Below, one piece after another: positions 1 through 13,822 of a stretch of DNA of 64,000 nucleotides (positions within the stretch are counted from its first letter, which is position 1; each line of letters starts with the position of its first letter). Location of the stretch: contig JAPFBL010000003.1 in the NCBI GenBank assembly GCA_026182355.1, positions 1,116,001 to 1,180,000 of the forward strand, in the 5' to 3' direction. The stretch comes from Hermatobates lingyangjiaoensis (Eukaryota > Arthropoda > Insecta > Hemiptera > Hermatobatidae). The notes below the pieces were generated by a model. It was not told the origin of the DNA and made no database searches. It saw only the letters and a list, made by a program, of their open reading frames with translations. The position numbers and the translations under genes were made by a program.

Positions 1-775
1 TAAAAAGTGGAAGCCTAGTCCTGTTTGACGATATTTCTCTCTATGAAGACATAAACGTAATCAAATTACTGTCCATTTATGGACATCATGACACATCAAC
101 TGATTGTTCTTATACAATCGAATGGTAGAACATGTAAACATTATCTACAAGGAAACGCCAGTGTTTTAATTATCCTACCAGTAAATGGAATGAATTTAAA
201 ACATATTTATAGCGACCGCGACAACACTGACATGAGTTTTAGAAAATTTTATGATGTGTAATTGGGAGCAAGTCCTCACCCGTTGGGTTTGGGGGGAGTC
301 GGAGCATGCGCTGTCCCAGAATGACTTAAACTATAATATATATATATATATCACTATTTTTCTTTATTGAGGTTAGATCCAACGTCAAAGAATAAAAGAC
401 CGTTAAGCCAACGTTTCGTCTATATTTGTAGATGTCATCAGGGTTTAGTATTTTTCTATTATCGAGCGATGAAGATGTCTACAAATATAGACGAAACATT
501 GGCTTAAAGACCTCACACTAAAGTAGCATCCGCTAGGGTGGACAGGTCACATGTTGGATGGACAGGTGCGGGGAGAGTGGAAGGACAGGTCACACGGTAG
601 ACCTTAGGTTTCACCTGGGTAGGCAACATATGGGGGTTGGCCATACACATAGGTGGTAGACCTCACGCTAAACTAACACCAAGAAAAGTTTCCCATAAAT
701 ATATCATTTAATTTTTCATACGAACAGATGAAAATAAAGAGCAAGTTATTAGATGATTAAGAACAAACAACATAC
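1..775 (-). other. robo intron (partial), with an inverted hammerhead-like pair
   Basis: No coding exon is seen between the left edge and exon 19. The stretch holds a short TA tract near 335-352 and the inverted motif pair at 402-505. It also has a GC-richer piece (520-670) with loosely repeated 'gacaggtcaca' and 'ggtagacct' words. Confidence 0.6.
402..505. ncRNA. Inverted pair of hammerhead-ribozyme-like motifs
   Basis: The minus strand at 402-442 reads CCTGATGACATCTACAAAT followed by ATAGACGAAACGTTGGC, i.e. CTGATGA core, TCTA/TAGA stem II, GAAA, and ACGT as a minimal stem III. The plus strand at 466-505 carries the opposite copy (GATGAAGATGTCTAC then TAGACGAAACATTGG) with a weaker core. 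The two face each other as an inverted repeat. Confidence 0.55.
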
Positions 776-873
776 TTCTGAAGTCGTTTTTCCTGCAACT
801 AGGTTGAGCAGAATGTGGGGGATTGATGGTCTTATCGTGGCAGCAGTGAGAAATGTCGCAGCTGCAGGAATGA
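776..873 (-). CDS. robo1: robo exon 19 of window: cysteine-rich tail segment, gene continues beyond window
   Basis: Acceptor CATGTTGCAG, donor CAGAA/GTATGT. With the two bases carried from exon 18 it reads SHSCSCDISHCCHDKT, then a linker, then QPSCRKNDFR. Five Cys in 32 residues continue the pattern of exons 17-18. Leaves phase 1, so at least one further exon must lie to the left of the window. Confidence 0.8.
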
Positions 874-3800
874 CTGCAACATGAACATTTTTACTTATTG
901 GAACGGTAATATTTACATATTTTGGTTTCATGAATAACATATTTTATACATTGACTGTAAAGATAATCAATTTTTATCAATGGATTTTGCAAATATAAAT
1001 TTCATTTCCGATACTAATGAATAGTTATTTAAATGAGTAATAACATTTTTATGACTTCTCCAACTTTTGACGTTTTAAATTTGTTTATTTTAATAATTAG
1101 TTGTCAAAATTAATTATTAAACTCATAATTATTGATGTTATTATACCATTTATGTAATTAAATATAGTTTAAGATAAACATTTGAAGAAAGTAAGAGAAT
1201 ACGATAAGAAATTGTTCCATTAAAATAAATTTAATGTGCTACAATGCAATCTGCCTAGGTTAACAACGATTGAAGCTCGCCAACCCAATATACGAGTAAA
1301 TAAGGCAGTTGCTGAAACAGGTACCTATTAACAGGAACACCGTAGAGAAGGGATGTTGTTTCTTCGGGATCATGGTTGGAAGAGGGAGGAGGTGTAAGTT
1401 GGGCTTGATGCCTCGGAGCAGCACAGCAAGTACCGCCCCCGCAGCGGCTGGAGACAGTGGCGGGGGCGGCACAGTGGGAAGAACAACTGCTACTTCCTCG
1501 ACTGCAGTCAGTTCCACTCATGGAGCACCGCACCTCAAAAAGAAAAAAAAAATAATTTCAATCAACATGCATTATTCCCATTATCAGTATCATGGAAAGA
1601 AAGTCATTCTTGGTTACCGGTTATGTTTTACATCCAACCTTATTGGGTGAATGCTTTCAACAGTACATGGGCAGGTAAAAGACAAAAAAAATATATGATA
1701 ATATGTGTCGATAATTATTTTAAGTTAATTAGTGTTACATTAATTAAAGAAGTTTAACTTTTTATTCTTTTCACCAGATATAAAAATACAGCCATTATTT
1801 TACACAACACGTCATAAACAGCTGTACTTAGGACAAACTGTTTGGCTTCATTTGTCGCATTGTGATTTTTATTCAGGTAATAGCACACGACGAAACAGAC
1901 TTTGCACCGTCCAATAAATTGGATGTGCTAGAGATTTCTTACTCAAATTTAGCTAGTTATTGATATTAACATAAGTAAATAAAATAAAGTTATCCACATA
2001 AAGGTGTTTGACGATGATAATTATAGATTGAGTCATTGCTGATCCTTACTATTTTGGTAAAATTTTTGGAAACAGGAAATGTATCAAAAAGTTGCTCTGT
2101 AACGATGTAACTGACGACCGGAAGAACCAAACTGTTTCCGATTTTCTGTTGAACCAAATTTATGTTTTATTATTCTTCAAAGGGGTTAGGTTAGCTCAGT
2201 ACCAACGTAATAGCCTCTGGACTAGTTGATCCGGGGTTCAATACCCACTCTGTCCTTCAATTTATTTACTTTGGATGTGAATCAATCTGAGCACGTCGTT
2301 CCTTGAAAAGCCGTCGATCCTGATCCTGTGCGATGTCAGGTACCCGTTAAAGATCCCTACTTTAAATACAGTTGTGATGGGCAAAATTAGGACTGCCAAT
2401 GTAGAATGTTCATTGTGAGGTATCACAAAGGGCCAATGTTCGTCCTCAGTGTGTTCTCTTGTGAGAGTGCCACTGCAACCGACCTAGCCTTCTTCATAGT
2501 GGTGTTAGTACAAAGGGCCAATGTTCGTCCTCAGTGTGTTCTCTTGTGAGAGTGCCACTGCAATCGACCTAGCCTTCTTCATAGTGGTGTTAGTACAGAA
2601 TTATAATTTGATTTATTTTCGAGAGCTCTACTGAAATAACTAATTGGTAGATATATAATTACCATGAATAATTCTAAAACAACATAATCCTAATGAAAGC
2701 AGGTCAAAATGACGTTTGATATTGGCAATTTGATTAAAAACTCTGATTGTATTAGAAAGGAAGGGTGTCACTGTGTATGTTGATTACCGAGTGCTGATTG
2801 TGAGCACCATGGTGACAGGATCTCTGGTCAGCAGTCATGCAGCAACAGGACGTCTGTGGACAGCGAAGAGCATCTCTGGAGGAGTGGCTGCAGCCCCTTC
2901 TGGCCTGCAGCGTGGGACTCCCACAGGACTGAAACAAACACACCCACAGCCACCAGTCCATTACTTCTGTACCATCTTACGGTTGAAAAGTAATCTAAAA
3001 TCTGGTACTTATTTGTTGAAAAAAGCCCTGGTCCTGGGGAATGGACACTTTTGCCTTAGATAGGACGACCCAGGCCCTATGACCCGTGAGGTAGCCCTAG
3101 TCCAGGGGTGGGGAACCTTTCTTGGAAAAAAGGCCATTTTGGCACCATCCACTTCACTAAAAGGCCACCACGAATGAATAAGTAATTATCATACAGTAGT
3201 TATATTGTAAAATCCTTGAATCTACCATTATATTACTCGATCAGTGTTTCTAAAACTGTTTTGCATCTTTCAAAAGATTCAACAGTATCCTCACTGCCTT
3301 CGTTTACTACCTTTGTTAACTCAGGCAATGATTTTCTAAAAGCTGAGGCTTTTCAAGTACTGATTGATAAATAGTCTCCTTCCTAAATGCCAGAATTTTT
3401 TATCTTTATTATCAGTATTGTAATTTTGTATATTTTGAAACATTTTTCTCAACATACCGCATTTCATGGTTCGAAAGGCCGCAGGTCCCCCACGCCTGCC
3501 CTAGTCTAATGTTTCTAGGTATCGAGTCAATTATGACTATCCTATGGTTCAAACAAAGCATTCACTGCGATGAGTAACTATTTAAATTGTGGTACAATCG
3601 AATTCAAAAATGGTAATTTTTCAATGTTGATTTTGCTCTGTTCCATGGCATTGAAGTGGACATAAAAATTATAGGTGTTAGGCAAATATTGTTGGGTTAG
3701 TTTTCAAAGTAAAATACGAAAAAGCTCAACTCAACGTTTTTACCAAAATTCTTCATTTGAATCCAGTTCTCCTGGAATGACTGAAAGCGTATGTATGCAT

Positions 3801-6800
3801 AAAAGTGGAATTCCTATACTGACCTCTTCAAAAGGACAAATTACTAATGTTATAGTAACTTAAAAAACAGATTAAAAACTCACAAACACTTAAAAAACTC
3901 AAAGCTTATTGTCTCAATTTATATTTTAGCATAAATAGAAATAATATAGCAGATGTTATTTTTATATTCTATATCCTATACAGTGGTGCCTTCGTTATCG
4001 ACCATAGTTCATTCCAGAATTTTGGGCAACCGTTCTGGTCAAAAACCGAAACTAATTTTCCCATAAGAATGACATAATGGGATAATCCGTTCGGATTCAG
4101 CTGCAGTCAGGTTTGATCGACTGTTCGAACTTTGGGCGACAGGTTTCTCGACATCTCTGTTCAAACTTAGATTTATTCGAGTTCTAAGTCGAACACCGAG
4201 GTACCATATTTGCCCCCCCCCCTCCCCCCTCTACTCACACACACAAACACCGCCCTCTTGTCTTTGCTAGGCCATGATAAATGATTGCAGTACGGATAAT
4301 GCCTCCATATTCAGACAAGGTGACGAAAGCGCATACCTGGCCGTGTGGAAGAGGCAGAGGTCTATGAGGAGGCGGATGATCGGGAGGAGGTGGCAGCAGT
4401 TCACCCCAAGTCGGGAAAGTAGCAATGGTGCTGCAGTCTGCTTTCCTAGCACAAGCTCTTCTCATATCAGCAGCTTCTAAAAGAAAAAAAAGTGTTTCAT
4501 TATACCGAGGAAAAATCATGTTCACATAAAAATCAAAATATATATCAGTAGAAAAGTTAATTAATTTTTGGATTTTTTAAGATTGAAAGTACAGAATATA
4601 AACTAGTTAAATGTTTTTTTTTTTTTATTTAGGTTGATAAGTGCATCGTCTACTTGGACATTAGCACTGTCTCATTTTGTTCAGTTCTTTAGTTCCTCAT
4701 ATTTTATTATATAAATAGTTAAATGTTTCCTTAGTTTAAAGAACATTTACATAGTATTTAATAAACACCAAGTGAGACTCAGTAGCATACCTTTATGCAG
4801 GTGGGTTCGAATGCTCGATTTTAGAACTGACTACATTTTGTGTCATAGACATCAAACGGCGTAAATTACGAAAGTTATTGATATCTCAATATTACATAAG
4901 TCACATTTTCATTAAACACAGTTTTAATTTTGTTTCAGAACAGTTCTCATTCCATATACAAATGTTATTAATTGCTATATTAAAATGGAATACTTGTATA
5001 GTGCATCTGGTATATTGGCAGTAAATATATATTTTTTTTTACATTAGACCCTTACCTATGAATAAAGGTCTGAAGTCTTGATTTGTTACTCCTGAATGTT
5101 CTTTTGGGTCACTTGATTGGTTCAATCTGCTGTCAGACATCTGAAACAAAATAAACACACACAAGAAAACTCATGAGGAAAAATGAAAACGAAAATATCT
5201 TCTTGTAAAGTAGAGAGTAATCATATTTCATTATTTTTGAAATTATAAATAAATATAGTTCATAAAAAGCTATAGCATTCCTTCAAATCTTGTTCCATAT
5301 TTTTTTTATACTCTTTAATTCTCAGTGCACTTTTCACTTCGAGTGTAATTAGAGTGTCCACGGGCTTAAACTGTAACCACATTAAAATAACAAATACAGT
5401 AGAACAATGAAGAGTTTTTATTCTACATTGACAAAAAATAAACTCTAAATAATTTTCATATCTACCTATCACTTTACCAGGACATAATGGAAGCTATATA
5501 TATATAAATATTGATAGAAGTATCGACCGTGGAATAGAAACAAAACTAAAGTTTATCGGGGCTCGGTCAGTTCTTCAGGTTCAAATTAAACTATCATTGC
5601 CAACGTTTCGGTCTTTATTTAAAACCTTTTTCAGAGGCCTACAAAAAGGTTTTCATTTGTAGGCCTGTGAAAAAGTTATACAGGAAAGGCTTACACAGAA
5701 AGGCTCCAAACAAAAGTTTGGCTACAACATTTTTTCGTACTGGCCTAGTACCTCATTCCCCTGTATTTTCTTTGTCGTCGTAGATTCATAGGTCGTCATT
5801 GGTTTTTTTTTTTAACATACTAATAGAATTTTAAAGTAAAAGTTTAAGGGTAATACCCTATGTTCTACCAAAAAAATCACTTAGGCAGAACATTGATTTG
5901 TATCCTTACCAATGTATTTTATACACTGGTTTTTCAGTTTAGTATTCTACTCGTATTTAACGAGACTCCAGATCCTTTGATTTCCGTATCTTTGATTGAT
6001 TTTGCTCGATATTTTTAATGAAAAAGTCTTTGATACCTACTTTCTTTGTTCTTTGGAAACGTAATAGAAGCGCTTTAGTTGGATTTATATCGAAACTTTT
6101 CATTGGACGGTGTTCCGCTAGCTACTGACCACTAGTCGTTGTCGGGTAAGGATAGATATAAGGAGCTGAGGAATGGGGCACTTACGAAGTGGGTGTCGTC
6201 GCGGTGGGCCGAGGGCTGGAGGGTCGTGGTGGCGTAGGGCTGCGGCTGATCTGACCGGTAGAAGGTGCTCAGAGTGCGGGTGTCTGGCTCAGCATAGTCC
6301 CCAGCCTCCACCTTCGCCCCCACCCACCCCGTCTCAATCCACAGCGACTCCTTCCCCATCCCACTGCTCAGCAGCGACAGGTCATTTCCATTCACCACTG
6401 GAACTAAACAACAACCTCCGTCCACGCACTTGTAACACATTACATTGTCGATTTTAAAAAAAAAACACAATTAATCAAAAATGCTTAGTTATTTAACAAA
6501 CACTTTTAATAAACACCTCACACCTTATACAAGGATACCATGACAGACTCCATACAGGCCGGAGTCTGTATAGAAGGATTCTCTTCTATGTTTCCGTTAC
6601 GAGTTGGCTTGGTGTATTCTACAATATTTTTTTCCCTATCTTCCTACTTTATAAAACACTAGCAACAGTCCATAACTTCGCTTTTACGCTGAATTTCTAA
6701 TCCATTCAAATGTTAGATTGTAAGTTAGAAATATACAAATCCACTGTCACAGTTTGAGCTTGCTATGCTTTATAGTGGCTGAGTTTACTTATGATAAAAT

Positions 6801-9800
6801 TATGTGAAAAAACTGACAAACATACAGGGAAACAGACAGAAATTTTTCTAAAGGTGGATTAGGTTTCTCTAATTTATATAACGTAAAGATAACTGAAATG
6901 AGTCAGTTATAAGCAATGTACAGACAAAACCTTTCTTTTATTTATATAGATATACTTTTATGCTCACAATATTTTGCAAAGGGTTGGGTTTTTTGTATCT
7001 GACGAAGACCGCTTGTTACGGTTGAAAGACCTTAGTCTGGTTTTCCCATTTTTATATTGTGGTTTGATCATTGACAATATTTTAAGTTTTACTTCTTTTA
7101 TATATCTTAATACCATATTTATGTCTACATTCGGCTATTTTTCTTTTTAATAGATTCATATTCTTTATATTTTTAAATATAATTGTTAATTAATCTTAAT
7201 TTTATAACTTACACAATTATTTTAATTTTGCTGTTGGCGTCAGTACATATATTTACAGTTTCCTATCTTTTCTGGGCACTCAAAGGAGTAAGATGCTGGG
7301 AGCTTCTTCCTCCTTAGCCTTATACAGTCAGTGTTGCAACCTGTCACCTTTTTTCTTCAAGTTATTATTAGTTAGTTATTATTCAAGTTATCAATATCAC
7401 TATATTGATTTTTACTTTCAGAATTTTACCGGTTTGAGGCGACTGTGTTATAGTGAGATTGCCTGCCCGGATGTTCTTTCTATCTTCCTTTACTCCAGAT
7501 ATAAGTCAGTGTGCTTACTTCACGCATAGCAGGTTGTTTAAAAACCCTCTTGTCACCAAAAACCCTATTCAGAGTGGATTAATTGTGTGGCCCCAGTGTT
7601 AGATGTATGTTCACTGCGATGACTAAGAACATTAGTGTTTTGTTGTTTGTATGTGTGAACTATGATTCCTATACATGGAGGATACTTTAGCCTTTCTCTC
7701 GTTATGAGCGACGAAGCAATGTGTCTACCTCAGCAACCCGCTCCAGTGGGCTACTGTAGGTTAACCCTAACGTGAGCTTGAAGAGCCTCTTCGGTGTGCA
7801 CGAGATTGTGTGACCTGACCACCTTTAGTACATCAACCAAACATCCATGTATCCATTGAATGATGGCATCACCTGTTGTTCAAATCAAAGCAGAGATGTG
7901 TTCTATTAGCGCAGAGATGTGTCTTGAGGCACCCCGTTCCAACTGGATACATTCTAGACGCCTCATTAGAAACAGAGACGTGAGAGTTTATTCTGCGTAG
8001 GTGAGATGCGATCCCCCCCGATGTGCCTTCACCTTGTCGTGGTGGGGGGGCTTAACATGCCTGGATGGTTGTTCCCTCATGGCATGAACTAAGAAAGGCA
8101 CAAACACGCGGTTGATTAACCTGGGTCGGCGTCCGCTTGATCGAGTGCTGGCTTTGGTGGGCTGTCCGTCCATGTATGTTTTATGTGGCTAAAGTCTGTC
8201 TTTTTTAAGACTCCCTCGTGAGGCGTCAGTCAGTGGGGTCAGTTGCGTCCATGGGTCGGAGTCGGTGGGCGGAAGGTCCTTGATATCGGGCTTTGAGCCT
8301 GGATGGCTACCCATCCCTTCGGCCTTCTACGGCTTTTTCAAAACTGCTTTCTTGGGATTTAGGGCTACGGTTCCCTTACCTCATTCCTTCTTCTGGCTAG
8401 CGCTTTCTTCCTTAATGATTTTTCTCGCCCTCCAGTGAATTTCGCAACTTTTCTTACCTATCAAGCCTAGGGTTAATGCGACTTGCATGTCTGGGGCCGG
8501 TTATGGCGAATACCGTCCCGGTATGGTTAGTGCTTCTCCTACCTCCACCTATCCTTTTCTCATTTATCTCTTACTTTTTCTCTTACTCACCTATTATTTT
8601 ACTTTTTTTACTCCCTATTATCTGTTATTATTATTTTTTTCCATTTCTTTTTCCACCTGTAATTTCTGTAATTTTTGATAATATCTTTCACCAAGTACCT
8701 ATCAGTCTTATAAGTCTAGAAGGTTTATGTCTAAAAGGAGTGGCTAGAATAGAGGCCTCAGACTACCCTAGCTACTTTTGCTGCCGACAAAGCAATTCTT
8801 TCCTTAAATAAATGTCTGAACACAATTCCTACCCCATTCATATACATTTAAATATTTTATAATTATGGTTAGAGAGATGGATAATACACTGAACTCGGTA
8901 GTGAAAGAACATAGCAATTCTGTTGGGATAAAATTTCATTGATCTAAAATCCCCAAATATTTTTCACTGCCCCAAACTTCCCAATTTCTTCCAACCTCAG
9001 TATTATAAAAGATCAGAAAGAAGCAAAGCAACAAATTTGTACCAATTTCAATATTCTACAATGTCAGAAAGTAGCAAAGTTATATCGTTACAAAATCGAT
9101 CGTGAATACCTTTCTTACAATATTAGTCCCCTAGTTCTTGGATATTTCTTCCACACACAACCCGTAAAATGCCCAAAACGTCTGTTAAGAATGTTTTCAA
9201 GGTGCTTATTGCAGTAAACTACCGTGTCTATTTTCTTATTTTTCATATGTATTTTTATATTTTGTTTTTTATGTTAAGATGTATAACCATTGGATTATTT
9301 CTTCCCTTTTGTCTCCTAGTAAAGTTATCCTCACATTTTTATTCATTTGTGTAAAATATTATAAAAATATAAACAGTAAAGGAAAGTTGACAATAACATT
9401 ACATCTTAACATGAATATATTATTTTTTGCTGATCTATTTCATCATTTCGTTATATTTAAGATATAAAGTTATTTATTTCTTCATTTTTTTTAACAACTT
9501 TAGTTGCAAACTTTCTTGGTAGCCTTATGTACTAGGGTGTTAAGTAAAGCTTATACGTTACTTAGTATCTAGTTTAATTATTGGCAAACAACAGCATAGG
9601 ACTGATAGTTAGGGAATCCATCATCAGGATCTGATTATAATTATTCTCTTCATCTTACTGAAGATTATAATGGTAAGGATTTGAAGTTTTGGTTTTAATT
9701 TTCACTTATGGTTAAAGGATTCGACTGACTTACACGCTGCTGAAGACTTCTCTAAGAACAAAGCTCAGGACAAATGTCACCTGAGCACAAGTGGTCTCGA

Positions 9801-12800
9801 AAAGTCTAGAAAAGGTACTTTATATCAAAAGAGGTTTAATTTCTTCTTGAAATATTATCGTCCACCGGATAATACTTTTTGTATTTAACTTAATATTATT
9901 AAAATTTAACAGTTCAATATTAGTTATTTATCAAAAGTAAACATCTTTTTAAAATTTTTAATGATAATGAATAATGGAAACAATTTATATTTTAAGGTAT
10001 GTAAAGTATATTCATGTAAGGTATAAATGAACCAATTACAACATTTAAAATAACTCTTCTATAAAATTCAATGAATTGATCATTTATAACATTTACTTGT
10101 GATTTATGTTTTCATTATCTCTGCCAAATGTCAAAAACAAATTCGCAGTTTAATTAGCTACCTACACTCTACATCACCCATTGATAATCCATTAAATGCC
10201 ATGGCCCTTATTTCTTCACATTTAGCGATTGGATTATTATTATCTTTCATTGAATGTTACTTCATTATGGTTTCTTGCCTGACCTTTTCATGAGCAATTT
10301 TATTTGTTAAATCACAGGATTTAGATTAATACTAGTTGTTCAGTAAAAACATCCCCTCTAAACTTTCGCCAAGTGTTAAAAACAAATATTCCAAATTCAT
10401 TTTCAAAATGTAGTCAAAAAGGAATTTAAAAATGTATTTAAAAAATTTAATATTTAAAAAAAAAATTATTAAACTGATTATTCATTACATCTGATAATGT
10501 TCTTCAAGAGTAAAGCTGAATTTAGACCACCCTAATATTTTGTATTAGAGTTATAACATATCGGATTGTTTGTTAGATGAAGTAAATATTTACAATAAGA
10601 GAGTGGAGATTTAGACCATACCCTAATGTAGCATTCATATTTCATTTTATTAAGAATCAGAGTGGTGTAGTGGTCAAATTGCTTGCCACTGATATTTGAG
10701 ATCACACTCGCGAAACCTGCACTCACCGGCTCTGGGTGAGGGTGAATAGCCGTTGTTTCTAGGCAAATGAGATATGTACTCATAAAAAACCTACTCTATA
10801 AAAGCTCTTCACTATCTCTTTCTTTAGGCTCTCTTACAACTTAAGTATACTCCACTTAACAAAAGAATTACACTTTCCTCCTACTGGGAAGTACGAACGG
10901 TCTATAATACTGAAGTATAATAGTGAGCTGTAAAGAAGAGACAGGAATATAAATTAAGCGGTAGGTACCATTTAGATGGCCAAGTTGCTTAGTGACATGC
11001 TTGCGTCGGCAGTACAGAGTGATACCACAGGCAGTGCCCAAGATGAAGGCTGTACCGAGAGTCAAGCCGACGGTGAGCCAGGGTGACTGAGGCTGCTCTG
11101 CTGGCTGAGCTGGAGCCTGAAAGAGGAGCCAGAGTTAGCGAGTAGCAGCGGCCACAACACACCACTCTCTACGAAGAACCATAAAGTAAGTAGTTACTAC
11201 TTGTCTGTGGACAGGGACGAGGTCTGGTGAAGGGCGCGCCAGCACTGGTGTGGGCGCTGTGAAGGGCCCCACCCCTGCCCTCGTCAAGGCCCCAACCCTT
11301 ACGGCGTAGGCTCCGAAGGGCGACAGGCCCCGCAGAGTCAGTGCCGTCGAGCTTGCGTTCACCACTGTTTGACCCGCAGTCTTCGTCAGATTACTCTTCA
11401 CTTGGATCTACAACGCAAAAATTCGTTAGTAGAATAAACTATAAAAGAATTTTAGTTTAAGAATAAACATAAATTAACTAAGAGGAACAGACAAACCTTT
11501 CTCTTTGCTCTAAAAATAGCTGTTTCTTTTACTTTCAATATACTTAAAAAAAATGAAATAATATATAGTGACCATCAAAGGAGTGTTAATACTTAGATAC
11601 TCTTGGATACATTATTACTTTAGTGGTATTAAACCATATCTCGCATGCCATCCCTGCGCGATCAGTTTCAGAACATAACATGTTCAAGAGTCTATTAATT
11701 AGACCATTTCGGATAGGGCAGGTAGATGAAGAACTACAACAATGTGGTATGATTATGTCTTACTGCAATAGTAATTAAATAAGGTCAAGTAAAGACAACT
11801 AGTTAACAAAACTTGGTTTCACTTAACATTGCTTGCATAGATTTTCATTCAATTGATCACTCTTATTGGTAATATCGTAATAAAGTATGAATAATATTTA
11901 AAAAAAAACATTCCACCATTAAGTTTTCCCTTTAGTTTACTATAATTAATATTAATGTTTATTATAAAAAAAAATGAATGTAGAAATATGTACTTGCATG
12001 TTTGCGGTGTGTTTATTTTTTTATATTTTTATAATGTCTCTCTGTGGGTATGTTTGTCACAAATGTTTGTCTGTATTAAGTTCACGAATGTAATGTTTGA
12101 CGAATTTTGATAATTTGACATTCTCAGCTAAGAGAAGGCCTGTTCACTTTTGAATAACACGAGGCATACAAAAGATATTTTGTTATTGTATATGTCGAAT
12201 CGGTAACAATGTTTCCTCTCACTACCAATCAGAGTTAGTTGGAATTAGTTGGTAGGTAAGAAAGACGCAATATAATTATAAAAAATGTCGTCTATTAACT
12301 TGTACATGTTAGTTTAATTTAAATATATTTTATCAAACAAAATTTCTGAAAAAAATTAAACCTACAACATTTAAAATATATTTCATCACAATATGATGGG
12401 GATAAAATGTGGATGATACAACTTAATTTATTTTAAACAGAAATGTACTTCAATATATTAAAGTTTAAAATACTAAAATAATGGTACCTTTAAAAATTAA
12501 ATTCATATTCCTTGCTACCCTTATATGTATATCATATTTGTTAGATTAATTTTTACAGCATTATGAATAGAGATGAAAGGAAATGTAATTTAAACTATAC
12601 ATTAAATGTAAGACTTTCAGCACATTTAATGAGCAAAGGGGGGGGGGGGGATGTCATAACAAACGGGAAACCTCTGTCACTGTCTAACAGTCACAAATTT
12701 TAGACCTTACTTTGTATACCTAATTTAATACATCTTAATTATGACTGTCGAATTGTGTGGCAAGATACATTTAACAGTCAACCAATTATATATCCATTAC

Positions 12801-13560
12801 CCACGAGTTTGATGATACGTCCACTTGTGCTAAGCTGATTTTAGATCATTCTAAACTTTTCCTCCAGGTTGCTGGTAACTTGTTTATGCGTTTCCCGTTG
12901 CAACTCTCAATGACTAGGTGTCTTCTACAAATGACTATAGTCCCTTTATAGTTCAGAATTCTTGAGACAACTCACTTGATAGTGAAGTTTTCAGAATTCC
13001 CAGTCATTCAGTTGCCTCAATCCGCTTCGGAGGGAAGTTACAGTAGTCACTTTGTTACAGGTTGATGTAAATAATAAACGCATTTTAATAAAATTAGTTA
13101 CAGATATCGTACATTTTTTTCATTTTACAAAATTACATATGTTTTGTATAGATTATTTTAAAAGTCTATAGTGGTTGATGTAATATTGGGCTGACACTGT
13201 GAAATGTTAATATACCTTGTAGCCTACTAGCAGGCCGTTGTAGTGGCTGGGAGGAGGGGGAGACCACCTGACCAAGGCCGTTGTCGCGTTGATTAGCTCT
13301 GCTTGGACGTCGCCAGGAGGAGCAGACGGCACTGAAAACAACATTCCCATCATCGCACTGCTTGAGCGAGCAAGTTTATTAAGAAAGAACAGTATATGTT
13401 TGTTTTTAACTGCTATAATAGGAATTCGTTTACCGGAAAATATTTGTTGCCTTGTTGTTTAAAGGATACCTTCTCTGGTAAGCAATTTGAATTTACTTGT
13501 TTGATCACTGACGTATTTAGATTTCATGTGACAGTAATTATTACAGCGTAGGATATGTTG

Positions 13561-13608
<48 letters not shown>

Positions 13609-13770
13609 TAAAAGAAACGGTACAGCGGACTTTTTTAAATAAAATAAATTCAAAACGAAGGAAACACAGAAAGTCACACACATAACTCACATCGATATTT
13701 CGACCATCGTCGTCATCAGGAGGTGTGAGTTATGTCTGTGTCTTTCTGTGTGTTTCCTTCGTTTTGATAT

Positions 13771-13822
<52 letters not shown>

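Larger units (their letters stand above)
1534..2787 (-). other. robo intron between exons 17 and 18
   Basis: Holds a tRNA-derived SINE-like copy (2183-2365) and an 85-bp tandem duplication (2426-2597). The rest is AT-rich sequence with nothing recognised. Confidence 0.7.
2929..4336 (-). other. robo intron between exons 16 and 17
   Basis: Contains a hAT-type MITE (3103-3498), a pogo/Tigger-like MITE (3981-4206) and a C-rich run near 4213-4230. The remainder shows nothing recognisable. Confidence 0.7.
6404..10968 (-). other. robo intron between exons 13 and 14
   Basis: Holds a hammerhead-like unit (6980-7060), a GC-rich segment of probable retroelement origin (7985-8540) and a SINE-like piece (10656-10830). 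The rest is AT-rich and unrecognised. Confidence 0.65.

Noticed and set aside
1260..1517. Alternative minus-strand frame starting MELTAVEEVAVVLP
   Set aside because: Out of phase with exons 17 and 19; the other frame joins both without a break.
2183..2365. A functional tRNA gene
   Set aside because: A and B boxes are present but no acceptor stem or full cloverleaf closes; fits a SINE head.
2773..3063. Plus-strand frame of 96 codons over exon 17
   Set aside because: Shadow of the minus-strand exon, with no splice or domain support.
6173..6457. Plus-strand frame of 94 codons over exon 14
   Set aside because: Shadow of the GC-rich robo exon; low-complexity Pro/Ser translation.
8476..8811. Plus-strand hydrophobic frame (FSFISYFFSYSP) as a membrane protein
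   Set aside because: It is a T/C-rich tract downstream of a probable retroelement block; hydrophobicity follows from base composition.
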